Assembly (NCBI RefSeq): GCF_947039875.1
Contig: NZ_CAMRAN010000010.1
Coordinates: 1-64,000 of the forward strand
From: an uncultured Photobacterium sp.
Lineage (GTDB): Bacteria; Pseudomonadota; Gammaproteobacteria; Enterobacterales; Vibrionaceae
Direction of reading: 5' to 3'
Length of the DNA: 64,000 bases
Each line of letters opens with the position of its first letter. Positions within the stretch are counted from its first letter, which is position 1. A model generated the notes under the pieces. That model was not told where the DNA came from. It saw only the letters and a list, made by a program, of their open reading frames with translations, and searched no databases. Shown here in pieces: positions 1 to 8,701 of the stretch. The position numbers and the translations under genes were made by a program.

Positions 1-2
1 GA

Positions 3-74
3 GCTGATTTAGGCATTAGAGGATTTGAACCCGCTTTTATTGCGCCAATTAAATATATTGCTACTTTTACTTAG
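3..74 (+). CDS. C-terminal end of an unidentified protein (partial)
   Basis: An open frame enters from the left edge and stops at a TAG at 72-74, giving about 23 residues ending in IKYIATFT. A strong bidirectional hairpin follows within 10 bases, as expected at the end of a gene. The tail is too short for me to assign a family. It could also be a chance open frame, so only the orientation and the stop are suggested. Confidence 0.4.
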   Translation, partial: ADLGIRGFEPAFIAPIKYIATFT

Positions 75-83
75 ACGAAAAAA

Positions 84-105
84 AGCCAACATTTAAATGT
101 TGGCT
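84..105. terminator. Bidirectional terminator between partial gene and tRNA-Ser
   Basis: An 11-bp perfect inverted repeat (agccaacattt / aaatgttggct) is flanked by A-rich sequence on the left and T-rich sequence on the right. It can end transcription from the left-edge gene on the plus strand and from the tRNA-Ser gene on the minus strand. Confidence 0.8.
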
Positions 106-116
106 TTTTAAGAATT

Positions 117-207
117 TGGCGGAGAGATAGGGATTTGAACCCTAGATACGCTATAAACGTATGCTGGTTTTCAAGACCAGTGCTTTCAACCGCTCAGCCA
201 TCTCTCC
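117..207 (-). tRNA. tRNA-Ser (UGA)
   Basis: Read on the minus strand, this 91-nt gene begins GGAGAGATGG and ends CTCTCCGCCA, with CCA encoded. The acceptor stem pairs perfectly. The anticodon stem-loop CTGGT-CTTGAAA-ACCAG places UGA as the anticodon, which reads UCN serine codons. A long variable arm, typical of class II serine tRNAs, lies between the anticodon and T arms. Confidence 0.97.
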
Positions 208-411
208 ATGCGGCGTATATTATAGTGGTCAGTATTATCTGTAAAGGCTTTATTCTCTAAAGGAATTTAAGCGAGCGTTTATTACACTGATAATTGAATT
301 TTAGCTGTTTTATCACACCATGACTATTTCAAAATGTTCGCTATAATTTAATTTAGCAGCCATTGTTACAATATTGATAAATAATAATATTACGATTTCA
401 AGGAAGATCTG

Positions 412-1119
412 ATGAATGTATTAGTTCTTGGTGGCACAGGTGGTATAGGGTTAGCGATCGTTCAACAATTGTTACTCATTAAGCCACATGCAAACATCCA
501 CGCGACATTTTTTCGCCACCAGCCTCAATATCAACATTCGCAGCTACATTGGCACTATTGCGATATTACACTAGAGAATCATATTGCAGCACTTGCAAAA
601 CAACTACCTCAACTTGATATCGTGATCAATGCTGTCGGTATGCTCCACACCACTGAACATCAACCTGAAAAATCTATTCAACAATTTGATGTGAATTTTT
701 TCCAAACCAACATTCAAACGAATACACTACCCAGCTTATTAATTGCTAAACATTTCATGGCGGCATTAAAAACATCGTCACGCAGTTATTTTGTGACTAT
801 TTCAGCCAAAGTTGGCAGTATTGAAGATAATAAATTAGGTGGCTGGATCAGTTATCGTAGCTCAAAAGCCGCACTTAATATGTCCATTAAAACTATTAGT
901 ATTGAATGGCGAAGCAAACTCCCCCATTGTTGTGTTATTACTTTTCACCCCGGCACAACCGCAAGCCCACTATCTAAACCATTTCAACGTAATGTTGCGC
1001 CTCACAAATTATTTACCCCCTCTTATACCGCACAATGCTTATTAAATTTATTAGCGACATTAACACCACAAGATACCGGACAATTTCTAAGTTATGATGG
1101 TAAGATTATCTCTTGGTGA
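412..1119 (+). CDS. SDR-family NAD(P)-dependent oxidoreductase
   Basis: This 235-residue protein is a classical short-chain dehydrogenase/reductase. The N-terminal Rossmann motif GGTGGIG begins near residue 7. An NAVG-type motif lies near residue 76 and the catalytic YxxxK pair (YRSSK) near residue 147. Similar proteins are often called C-factor/CsgA-like, but the substrate cannot be read from sequence. The ATG at 412 has a good ribosome site (AAGGAAG) about 6 bases upstream. It stands alone between tRNA-Ser and a DMT exporter. The SDR family assignment is firm; the physiological role is unknown. Confidence 0.9.
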   Translation: MNVLVLGGTGGIGLAIVQQLLLIKPHANIHATFFRHQPQYQHSQLHWHYCDITLENHIAALAKQLPQLDIVINAVGMLHTTEHQPEKSIQQFDVNFFQTNIQTNTLPSLLIAKHFMAALKTSSRSYFVTISAKVGSIEDNKLGGWISYRSSKAALNMSIKTISIEWRSKLPHCCVITFHPGTTASPLSKPFQRNVAPHKLFTPSYTAQCLLNLLATLTPQDTGQFLSYDGKIISW

Positions 1120-1286
1120 CAACTGAAAAACATAAGTTATAAGCACAGGATAGACCAATACCACACATTTTATATCATTATACATAATGTTAAAATCATC
1201 ATAATATACAGGCTTATTAATACTGTTGTTTGCGCTTCTTAACCTCAATCAGCACCACATTCACCTTGTTTATTGCGGCAGGTATA

Positions 1287-2171
1287 ATGAAAAAACGTTC
1301 TGCTGGCTTTGCTATGACCATTTTAATTATTGGTAATTTAGTCGCTGTACTTTCTGATTCATTAATTGAAACCATGGGTAAAGACGCAGCTGTGTTTCAG
1401 TTTGTATTTTTTCGCCAATTATCAGCGGTAGTGATTCTGCTTCCTTTTTGTTTACGCGCAACCAAACAAAGTTTTTTAGTCGGCTTAAAATGGCATTGTA
1501 TACGCGCACATGTGTGGTTATTAGGGGCAATATTTATGGTTATTTCATTAAATACGCTACCGTTAGCCACAGCCAATGCTATTTTCTATGCCGCGCCCTT
1601 GATCATGCTTCCGTTAGCCGTCATGGTTTACGGTGAAAAACTCAGTCGTTATTCTATTGCTGCGGGGATCATCGGTTTTGCTGGCGTGTTAGTTATTGTA
1701 CGCCCAACAGACATTAGCTGGGCAGCATTAGCCGCGCTCGTGGTTGCATTCACGATTGCTGTAAATAACCTTTTTATTCGTAAACTCCCCACCCAACAAA
1801 GCGTTGCCCAAACATTATTACTCACAAACTTAATCGGTATGCCAGCATCTCTCGCATTAGCATTGTGGGAAAATAAACCATGGGATTGGTCACCTTTGAT
1901 TACCGCCTCTGGTTCTAGTGCATTAATTTTAGTGTATGCCGCCACATGCGTAGTGGCCTACCGAGCAGCGGAAAGTAATAAAATCGCCAGTGCTGAATAC
2001 AGTGGTTTAATTGGTGCTGTGATCGTGGGTTATTTATTGTTTAACGAAGTGCCTGATATAACAACCTTAGTCGGCACGCTAATGATCATTGTGCCACTAT
2101 TATGGCTAGCAAAAGTTGAAAGAAAGCAGCATAAAAAAGATTCAATTCAAGCGATTGCTGTTAACGAATAA
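1287..2171 (+). CDS. DMT-family (EamA) transporter
   Basis: This 294-residue integral membrane protein has about ten hydrophobic segments in two EamA-like halves, as in drug/metabolite exporters. I chose the ATG at 1287 (MKKRSAGFAM). The frame opens upstream at a TTG (1230), but that adds a short extra segment without a convincing ribosome site. The second half has the typical VLVIVRP and GEVPD-like loop (LFNEVPD) followed by a final hydrophobic helix and a charged tail rich in Lys. The substrate is unknown; relatives export amino acids, purines or drugs. It appears to be a single-gene unit. Confidence 0.88.
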   Translation: MKKRSAGFAMTILIIGNLVAVLSDSLIETMGKDAAVFQFVFFRQLSAVVILLPFCLRATKQSFLVGLKWHCIRAHVWLLGAIFMVISLNTLPLATANAIFYAAPLIMLPLAVMVYGEKLSRYSIAAGIIGFAGVLVIVRPTDISWAALAALVVAFTIAVNNLFIRKLPTQQSVAQTLLLTNLIGMPASLALALWENKPWDWSPLITASGSSALILVYAATCVVAYRAAESNKIASAEYSGLIGAVIVGYLLFNEVPDITTLVGTLMIIVPLLWLAKVERKQHKKDSIQAIAVNE

Positions 2172-2282
2172 TACAATCTTTCATTGCAGAACTTTCTGCA
2201 TACAGAGGCTAAGACTCGGAATATGCTATTTTCAGCCACAAGTTATATGTGACTTTAACGTTACTTACATAGGATATCTGTA

Positions 2283-2537
2283 ATGAGAAAAGCGCTTAAA
2301 ATTAATAATATTTATATCAATATGGAAACAATTGTAGCCTTTGATTTGAATTATAAAATAGATGGTCATCGTGCTCTTTATCTATTAACAAATAGCACTG
2401 AATTACCTTTTTTAGAAATTGAAGAAAACGATATAGCAACCGATGATGGTACTGACTATCAAGCTCAGAAAGTCATATCAAGTGAATATAACCGGATTAA
2501 GCGTGAGTTATGCGTTTATATGGGGGTTGTTTTATAA
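2283..2537 (+). CDS. Small hypothetical protein, 84 aa
   Basis: This 84-residue protein is soluble-looking, with a Lys-rich N-terminus, an acidic centre (EIEENDIATDDGTD) and no signal peptide or membrane segment. The ATG at 2283 follows an AGGA-like ribosome site (taggatatctgta), and a clear terminator follows the stop by 4 bases, which argues that it is a real transcribed gene. I do not recognise the family. It lies between the DMT transporter and the convergent acetylpolyamine amidohydrolase gene. Confidence 0.7.
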   Translation: MRKALKINNIYINMETIVAFDLNYKIDGHRALYLLTNSTELPFLEIEENDIATDDGTDYQAQKVISSEYNRIKRELCVYMGVVL

Positions 2538-2540
2538 ATA

Positions 2541-2572
2541 AAAAAGCGATAGCCATTCGACTATCGCTTTTT
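2541..2572. terminator. Bidirectional terminator
   Basis: The 12-bp inverted repeat aaaaagcgatag / ctatcgcttttt has a short loop and A/T tracts on both sides. It serves the 84-aa gene on the plus strand and the amidohydrolase gene on the minus strand. Confidence 0.9.
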
Positions 2573-2602
2573 CATCTTGCATAATTTTAGATTACGATAA
2601 AC

Positions 2603-3646
2603 TTAAACGAGTGCTTTATTAAATCCATCAAGGACGGCGACGGTGTTATGACCTAAATCATCTACCGCATACCCACCTTCAAAAACAAATAGTGTTGGTA
2701 TATTTAATAAGCCAATCATCCAGCCAATATTTTGGTAATCATTACGCATCAATTTAAAGTAACTAATCGGATCATCAGCAAAAGTATCCATACCCAATGA
2801 AATCACTAATGCCTCAGGCTTATATTCTGCAATACGAGCCAATGCTTGTGCTAATACGGGCTCATACACCGACCAATCAGTTGTATGCAGTGGCAATGGA
2901 AAATTAAGATTAAATCCTACCCCTTCACCTTCACCCTCTTCATCAGTAAAACCTAGATAATGCGGATAATCGTAATCAGGATCGCCATGAATAGAAGCAA
3001 ATAAAACGTCACTACGATGATAGAAAATACTTTGCGTACCATTACCGTGGTGGTAATCAATATCTAATACAGCAACTCGCTTAGCACCTTGACGAACAAA
3101 GCTTTCAGCTGCAATTGCTGCATTATTGGCATAACAATAACCACCCATTAAATCAGACGCCGCATGGTGACCAGGAGGACGACATAATGCAAATGCGGCA
3201 TGTTCGCCTTGTTTAATTAAATCTACCCCAGTTAAAGCACATTCTGTCGCCGCAACAATCGCTTTCCAAGATCCAGCAGTAATAGCAGCGGTCATATCAA
3301 AGCTGTAATACCCTAACCGACCTTCGATATCTTTTGGAATACGGTTACGTAAATGACGTGCAGGTGCAAAACAGTATGGCGACGCATCATGTACATCACC
3401 AAACGCTTCTACCCACTGATCCCAGCAACTCGCAAGAAAATCAACGTAATCATCAGTATGAACCCAACGCAGCGGCGCATCACCATAACTATTGGGCTCA
3501 ACCATCGTAAAACCACCGTGGTTATTTAACGCATTCAACACCATGTCAGCACGTTCGGGTTTTTCAAAACACGGCGTCGCTTCACCATTTAAGAATTCAA
3601 AACGTACATGGTGCAAACGTTGTTTTTCAGTGTAGATAACTTTCAT
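2603..3646 (-). CDS. Acetylpolyamine amidohydrolase-like class II histone deacetylase family protein
   Basis: This 347-residue protein belongs to the zinc-dependent histone deacetylase/acetylpolyamine amidohydrolase superfamily. The tandem catalytic histidines are H160-H161 in RPPGHHAA. The zinc ligands are D197 and H199 in DIDYHHGNGT and probably D287 in GMDTFADDP, and the late FEGGYA motif carries the catalytic tyrosine. Its length matches bacterial AphA. The start codon overlaps the stop of the upstream PotD-like gene in a TAATG junction, so the two are translationally coupled. That pairing supports acetylated polyamines as substrate, although deacetylation of other amines cannot be excluded. 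Confidence 0.9.
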   Translation of the reverse strand: MKVIYTEKQRLHHVRFEFLNGEATPCFEKPERADMVLNALNNHGGFTMVEPNSYGDAPLRWVHTDDYVDFLASCWDQWVEAFGDVHDASPYCFAPARHLRNRIPKDIEGRLGYYSFDMTAAITAGSWKAIVAATECALTGVDLIKQGEHAAFALCRPPGHHAASDLMGGYCYANNAAIAAESFVRQGAKRVAVLDIDYHHGNGTQSIFYHRSDVLFASIHGDPDYDYPHYLGFTDEEGEGEGVGFNLNFPLPLHTTDWSVYEPVLAQALARIAEYKPEALVISLGMDTFADDPISYFKLMRNDYQNIGWMIGLLNIPTLFVFEGGYAVDDLGHNTVAVLDGFNKALV

Positions 3647-4677
3647 TATTTCTTTAACTCCATCCAGTAACGCTGATAGAGTGCTGTCGCATCACCAACA
3701 TCCGCTAGAAATTGACCTTTTTGCTTAATCGCTTTCGGTGGAAAGATAATCTCACTTTGACGAATAGTATCAGGAAGATTATTTAATGCTTCTAAATTAG
3801 GCGCAGCATAGCCAATTTCTGTGATAATTTTAGCTTGGTTCTCAGGCTTTAATAAGAAATTAATAAATTGGTAGGCCGCATCTTTATGCTGACTGGCAGC
3901 GGGAATAACCATGTTATCCATCCAGAAAATAGTACCTTCTTGAGGATAAGCAAATTTAAGTGCTGGATTTTCATTTTTAGCACGAACTGCAGTGCCGTTC
4001 CATTGCATTCCAACAGAAACTTCACCTGCAATATAAGGAATGTGTGGCGCATCTGAATTAAACACCGCAACATTTGGCATCAATGTTTTCAATGTTTCAT
4101 AAGCTTGTTTGATTTCAGCTTCATTACGGCTATTAACACTATGACCATTCATAATCAGCGCCATGCCAAATACATCACGAGGATCATCAGTTAATAACAC
4201 GTTACCTTTAAATTCAGGCTTCCACAGATCTTTCCAGTGTGTGATCTGGTGGCTATCAATACGATCACTATCATAACCTAATGCGGTACTCCCCCAAACA
4301 TAAGGCAATGAATACTGGTTATTGGGATCAAAAGGTTGATTTAAAATTGTGCTATCTAGTTTAGAAAATGCGGAGATCTTGCTATGGTCTAATTTCGCTA
4401 ATAAGCCTTCATCAGCCATTTTAGACACGTAATAAGTAGATGGGAAAACTAAATCATACCCTTTACCGTCGATCATTTTGATCTTGGTATACATCGTTTC
4501 ATTACTTTCAAACGTTGAATAGTTAACCTTGATATCGGTTTCTTTCGTAAATTGTGTCAGTAATTCTGTAGGTAGATATTCTGACCAATTATAAATATTT
4601 AATGTTGTATCAGCGAGAGCAGGTTGAGCGGCGAAAGAACTAAGTAGAAGCGATGCAAGTAGATTCTTTTTAAACAT
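3646..4677 (-). CDS. PotD/PotF-like polyamine ABC-transporter periplasmic binding protein
   Basis: This 343-residue exported solute-binding protein has a signal peptide (MFKKNLLASLLLSSF...ALA) followed by the typical mature start LNIYNWSEYLP of spermidine/putrescine-binding proteins. I chose the ATG at 4677; the frame extends five codons further to a TTG, but AGGTG precedes the ATG. No permease or ATPase genes lie next to it, so it is an orphan binding protein or serves a transporter encoded elsewhere. It overlaps the amidohydrolase gene (TAATG), which suggests that a polyamine is bound in the periplasm and its acetylated form is processed inside. Confidence 0.9.
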   Translation of the reverse strand: MFKKNLLASLLLSSFAAQPALADTTLNIYNWSEYLPTELLTQFTKETDIKVNYSTFESNETMYTKIKMIDGKGYDLVFPSTYYVSKMADEGLLAKLDHSKISAFSKLDSTILNQPFDPNNQYSLPYVWGSTALGYDSDRIDSHQITHWKDLWKPEFKGNVLLTDDPRDVFGMALIMNGHSVNSRNEAEIKQAYETLKTLMPNVAVFNSDAPHIPYIAGEVSVGMQWNGTAVRAKNENPALKFAYPQEGTIFWMDNMVIPAASQHKDAAYQFINFLLKPENQAKIITEIGYAAPNLEALNNLPDTIRQSEIIFPPKAIKQKGQFLADVGDATALYQRYWMELKK

Positions 4678-4804
4678 TTCACCTATTACCAATATTCAAA
4701 TAAAGCTCGAAATAAGCTTTCCTAATTGACAATAACATAAATAAATTTAAGCAGTTATTTAGAAATTGCATGTAAATGCTACATAGATATGATTTCGGTA
4801 ATAT

Positions 4805-4840
4805 AAAAAAAGACGCTAATGATTAAACAGTTAGCGTCTT
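4805..4840 (-). terminator. Terminator downstream of the Kef antiporter gene
   Basis: The 10-bp stem aagacgctaa / ttagcgtctt is followed, on the minus strand, by a run of seven T. It ends the kefG-kefB-like unit. Confidence 0.88.
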
Positions 4841-4891
4841 ATTAACTCAATTGAAGTTGTTATTTTAGATCAAGAATCACGCTCATCACTG

Positions 4892-6817
4892 TTAGTTATT
4901 CTTATCTGCCTGCATTTGTTCTGCTTCTTCGATAAAGTTTTTAGGTGGCGGCGCCCAGCCACGTTCTGGTCTATTACGCTCTTGTTTCATCACTTCACCT
5001 AACGTTTGTTCTAGTTGTCTGAACAATTCAACATAAGAGGTATTAAAGCGATCTTCTTCAGTATTATTACTCCATGTTTGATACAGCAGCTCTTTACTCT
5101 TTATTTCCGTTTCAACAAACATTTCTTTTTGCTGTTCGGCTCTAAACGGATGGACACCGAGTTCTTTCAAAGCTTGTGCACCCATCGCTAACGCTGAACG
5201 GTAGGTCTCACTGATCGTATAATCAGCACCTGCGTAGCGTAATGAATAGTGATGCCCTCGATCATAAGCGCGCGCTAATACACGAACATGCGGATAATTC
5301 TGCTTGATATAATGCACGAGTTCTGTCGCACGCTCTTGATCGTCAATGGCCACCACAAACACTTTGGCATCTTCAATACCAGCGGTATGCAATAAATCAT
5401 GACGAGTAGCATCACCAAAAAAACTCTTAATGCCAATTTTACGCATCATATCAATTTGAGTCACAGAATGATCGAGTACTACAGTTTGCATGCCATTTGA
5501 GGTCAATAAACGATTCACAACCTGACCAAAACGACCGATACCTGCGATGATGACTTTCCCTTGTTCATCAATCTCATCAGCCTCATGTTCATTTTGAGCC
5601 GCACTAAACCGCGGCAAAATCACCTTATCATATAATATAAATAACCCAGGAGTTAAGAACATCGACAAAGCCACAACTAATGATAACGTTTGACCTAATT
5701 CTGTAGGCAATACATTGTTTTGGACAGTATAGTTCAATAATACAAATCCAAATTCACCCGCCTGTGCCAAACTAAGCGCAAATAGCCATCTATCACTGCC
5801 TTTCACTTTAAAAACAAACGCTAATATTAGTAATACCAATGCTTTAATTAGCATCACACCAAGAGTTAAGCCAATAATGGTACCAAACTGCTCAAACAAA
5901 ATACCAAAGTTAATACCTGCACCAACAGTAATAAAGAATAACCCCAGCAATAAGCCTTTAAATGGTTCAATATTTGATTCAAGCTCGTGACGGAATTCAC
6001 TGTTTGCCAGTACTACACCCGCCAGAAACGTTCCCAATGCAGGTGATAAGCCAACTAAACTCATTAGCACAGCAATACCAATTACCAGCATTAATGCTGT
6101 TGCTGTGAAAATTTCACGTAAGCCAGAACTTGTAACAAAACGGAACAGTGGTCGACTAAGATAATGCCCACCAACAACAACTCCCGCAATGGCGAAAATC
6201 ACCACAATAGCGTATCCCCACCCAGGTAACCCTACGACTAAACTCAGTTCATCATGATGCTCGGCAGCAGTAGCTACGGTTGATTGTGCTTTCTCGACTA
6301 ATTCAGGTAATGCTAATAATGGAATTAATGCCAGCATCGGAATAACGGCGATATCTTGAAACAGTAACACCGAAAATGCACTTTTACCGCCTTCCGTTTT
6401 ACTTAGCCCTTTTTCATTAAAGGTTTGCAGTACAATCGCAGTTGATGACAATGAAAAGATCAAACCAATGGCTAAGGCATAAGTCCAACCTAGCCCTAAT
6501 GCCATAGCAACTCCCATAACAACAGCAGCGGTTACTACAACTTGCAAGCCACCTAAACCCAATAAGCGATGACGCATACTCCATAACATTTTAGGTTCTA
6601 ATTCTAAGCCGACAACAAATAACATCATCACTACCCCAAACTCAGCAAAGTGCTGAATTGTGGTAGTTTCGCTGCCAACTAATCCAATAACGGGGCCAAT
6701 AACGACACCGGCAATTAAATAACCCAATACTGAGCCAAGTCCGAAGCGTTTCGCGATAGGTACAGCAATAATAGCTGCCATTAAATAGATAAATGCTTGT
6801 AAAAATATTCCAGTCAT
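4892..6817 (-). CDS. KefB/KefC-type glutathione-regulated K+/H+ antiporter
   Basis: This 641-residue protein has an N-terminal CPA2 sodium/proton-exchanger domain of about 12 membrane segments (residues 1 to about 390), then a cytoplasmic TrkA-N/RCK domain that starts with the nucleotide-binding motif GKVIIAGIGRFGQ near residue 415. Length and domain order match KefB/KefC. Such antiporters release K+ and acidify the cytoplasm during electrophile stress when glutathione adducts bind. Its upstream neighbour is the matching ancillary flavoprotein, two bases away, as in the kefG-kefB arrangement of enterobacteria. The C-terminus is acidic and probably soluble. Confidence 0.93.
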   Translation of the reverse strand: MTGIFLQAFIYLMAAIIAVPIAKRFGLGSVLGYLIAGVVIGPVIGLVGSETTTIQHFAEFGVVMMLFVVGLELEPKMLWSMRHRLLGLGGLQVVVTAAVVMGVAMALGLGWTYALAIGLIFSLSSTAIVLQTFNEKGLSKTEGGKSAFSVLLFQDIAVIPMLALIPLLALPELVEKAQSTVATAAEHHDELSLVVGLPGWGYAIVVIFAIAGVVVGGHYLSRPLFRFVTSSGLREIFTATALMLVIGIAVLMSLVGLSPALGTFLAGVVLANSEFRHELESNIEPFKGLLLGLFFITVGAGINFGILFEQFGTIIGLTLGVMLIKALVLLILAFVFKVKGSDRWLFALSLAQAGEFGFVLLNYTVQNNVLPTELGQTLSLVVALSMFLTPGLFILYDKVILPRFSAAQNEHEADEIDEQGKVIIAGIGRFGQVVNRLLTSNGMQTVVLDHSVTQIDMMRKIGIKSFFGDATRHDLLHTAGIEDAKVFVVAIDDQERATELVHYIKQNYPHVRVLARAYDRGHHYSLRYAGADYTISETYRSALAMGAQALKELGVHPFRAEQQKEMFVETEIKSKELLYQTWSNNTEEDRFNTSYVELFRQLEQTLGEVMKQERNRPERGWAPPPKNFIEEAEQMQADKNN

Positions 6818-6819
6818 AG

Positions 6820-7437
6820 CTACTCCGTGATCACAATATCAAGACTCTGATTTAATTCTGATAATTTACTCGCAACGTCATAATCGAACTTATTCTCTGC
6901 TATTGCGACTAACACGCGACGCCAATTTTGTAGGTGTTTGATAGTACGTTGCTCTTCCGTAGCAGTACCCGCACCAAATAAAGCAAACGGAGCTAAAAAC
7001 GCCATTCCCGTCAATTCTGTCATTAGCTCTAGCGGCTGTAATACCTGACGAATACCAGAATGGTTAAAACCATCTTTACAATAACTAGCTTCAGAACCAC
7101 CAACAGTAAGTGCGCATAGCAATTTTTTACCCTCTAACGCCTTACCTTTACTACCGAAAGCAAAGCCATATTCCAACACCAGATCTTGCCATTCTTTCAG
7201 TAACGATGGCGTTGAATACCAATAAAGTGGAAACATAAACACAATCACATCATGATCACGTAACCGTTGCTGTTCTTTATCGATATCAATACGAAAATTG
7301 GGGTACTCTGCATATAAATCCACAGTCGTAACGTGGTCAAAACCTTTAGACGCATTAAATAACGGAACATTGATTTCAGAACGGTGTTGTAACGGATGAG
7401 CAAATAAAATCAACACTTTTTTTTGAGAAGCAGACAT
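6820..7437 (-). CDS. KefG/KefF-like NAD(P)H oxidoreductase (antiporter ancillary protein)
   Basis: This 205-residue protein is a flavodoxin-fold quinone reductase of the KefF/KefG/MdaB group. It has KVLILFAHPLQHRSE at the N-terminus, FMFPLYWYSTPSLLKEW in the middle (the WYSxPxLLKxW signature) and LTVGGSEASYC later. The ATG at 7437 has a TAAGGA ribosome site; the frame extends upstream but that extension is hydrophobic and unlike the family. It ends two bases before the antiporter gene, so the two are co-translated. Proteins of this type bind the antiporter and are needed for its full activity. Confidence 0.92.
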   Translation of the reverse strand: MSASQKKVLILFAHPLQHRSEINVPLFNASKGFDHVTTVDLYAEYPNFRIDIDKEQQRLRDHDVIVFMFPLYWYSTPSLLKEWQDLVLEYGFAFGSKGKALEGKKLLCALTVGGSEASYCKDGFNHSGIRQVLQPLELMTELTGMAFLAPFALFGAGTATEEQRTIKHLQNWRRVLVAIAENKFDYDVASKLSELNQSLDIVITE

Positions 7438-7543
7438 TGTTTTCCTTATTATTGTTATCTTATCTTTGATAGATACTACGCTAATAAAACAATATATTAT
7501 AAAAAACATAATAATTGCACATCAACGATGCTATTTAGATATA

Positions 7544-8491
7544 TTATTGAATCAATCCAGCATTTTCATGAATTTTACTTGGCGGTAAACCAAAATAGCG
7601 TTTAAATTCACGGCTAAACTGCGCAGGACTTTCATAGCCCACCAGTCCCGCTGCAATATTAGCAGCCATACCTTGTTGTAAGATTAACGTCTTGGCATTA
7701 TTTAACCGTATTTTCTTAATGTATTGCAGTGGTGGATCGGTCACGACCTGTTTAAACACTTTATGAAAAACAGACACACTCATTCCAGCCATTGCCGCTA
7801 ACTCATGCACTTGTAATTTTGTATCATAATGTAGTTGTACATAATCAATAACTGATGAAATTTTAGCTAACGCACTATCTTGTTCACAATATTGCGCTAA
7901 TAAATACCCTTGATCGCCTTGCAGTAAATAATAAAACAACTGCCGAATCAGTGATGGGCCAACAACCATCGCATCAAGAGGATCGTGCAATACTTCTAAT
8001 AATTGTTCGACACTGCGATACATGCGTTCTGTCATCTTTGCGGTCGCCACTCCACAACTGCCTTCATAATTAAATTGATATTGCTGCTCAGATTCAATCA
8101 TGGTGACTAACTGGCGAATAACAGTTAGATCAAAATCGATATTAATTCCAATCAATGGCTGTTGTTGTGAGGCAAAGGTTTCACAAACAATGGGATAAGG
8201 TGTCGTAACTAATAAGCATCGTTGTGGATCGTAATTAAATTGGTGTTGATTTAAATGACCCGTTTTGTGGCCTTGAATAATAATAACAACACCTTGCTCA
8301 TACATTTGTGGGCTATGTTTATGATAACTATCAATTCTAAATAACCGTATTCCAGCAAGATTGGTGTCCACACGACCAGATTGATGCGCTAAACCATAAT
8401 ACTCACATAACGAATAGGCCAAGGTAATTATGGATGTTGGTATGGTGATCGGTTGAGATGCAGTTATCTTTGCAATGCTTCCACTTTTCAT
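7544..8491 (-). CDS. AraC-family transcriptional regulator (YqhC-like)
   Basis: This 315-residue regulator has an N-terminal AraC-type sensing domain (residues about 20-190) and two C-terminal helix-turn-helix motifs (residues about 215-310, including AAMAGMSVSVFHKVFK and GYESPAQFSREFKRYFG). It is transcribed divergently from the aldehyde reductase gene at 8702 across a 210-bp spacer. This reproduces the yqhC-yqhD arrangement, in which the regulator activates the reductase in response to reactive aldehydes. Size and context fit; the effector here is inferred. Confidence 0.88.
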   Translation of the reverse strand: MKSGSIAKITASQPITIPTSIITLAYSLCEYYGLAHQSGRVDTNLAGIRLFRIDSYHKHSPQMYEQGVVIIIQGHKTGHLNQHQFNYDPQRCLLVTTPYPIVCETFASQQQPLIGINIDFDLTVIRQLVTMIESEQQYQFNYEGSCGVATAKMTERMYRSVEQLLEVLHDPLDAMVVGPSLIRQLFYYLLQGDQGYLLAQYCEQDSALAKISSVIDYVQLHYDTKLQVHELAAMAGMSVSVFHKVFKQVVTDPPLQYIKKIRLNNAKTLILQQGMAANIAAGLVGYESPAQFSREFKRYFGLPPSKIHENAGLIQ

Positions 8492-8701
8492 GGTTATCTA
8501 CTCACAAAATCATTTCAGTCACCTTAACAGACATCCACTATTAATAGCAGCAACAAAAGAGGAATAGGCAAGTATTAAAGAGAATTATGTATTAAGTAAA
8601 TACGTATTATCCCCTAGACTGGAAACATCTAAGGTACTCAGTATCTGATAACTAAAATCATTATAATAATCAGCTCAGTTTGCTGTTCTAAGGAAAATAA
8701 A

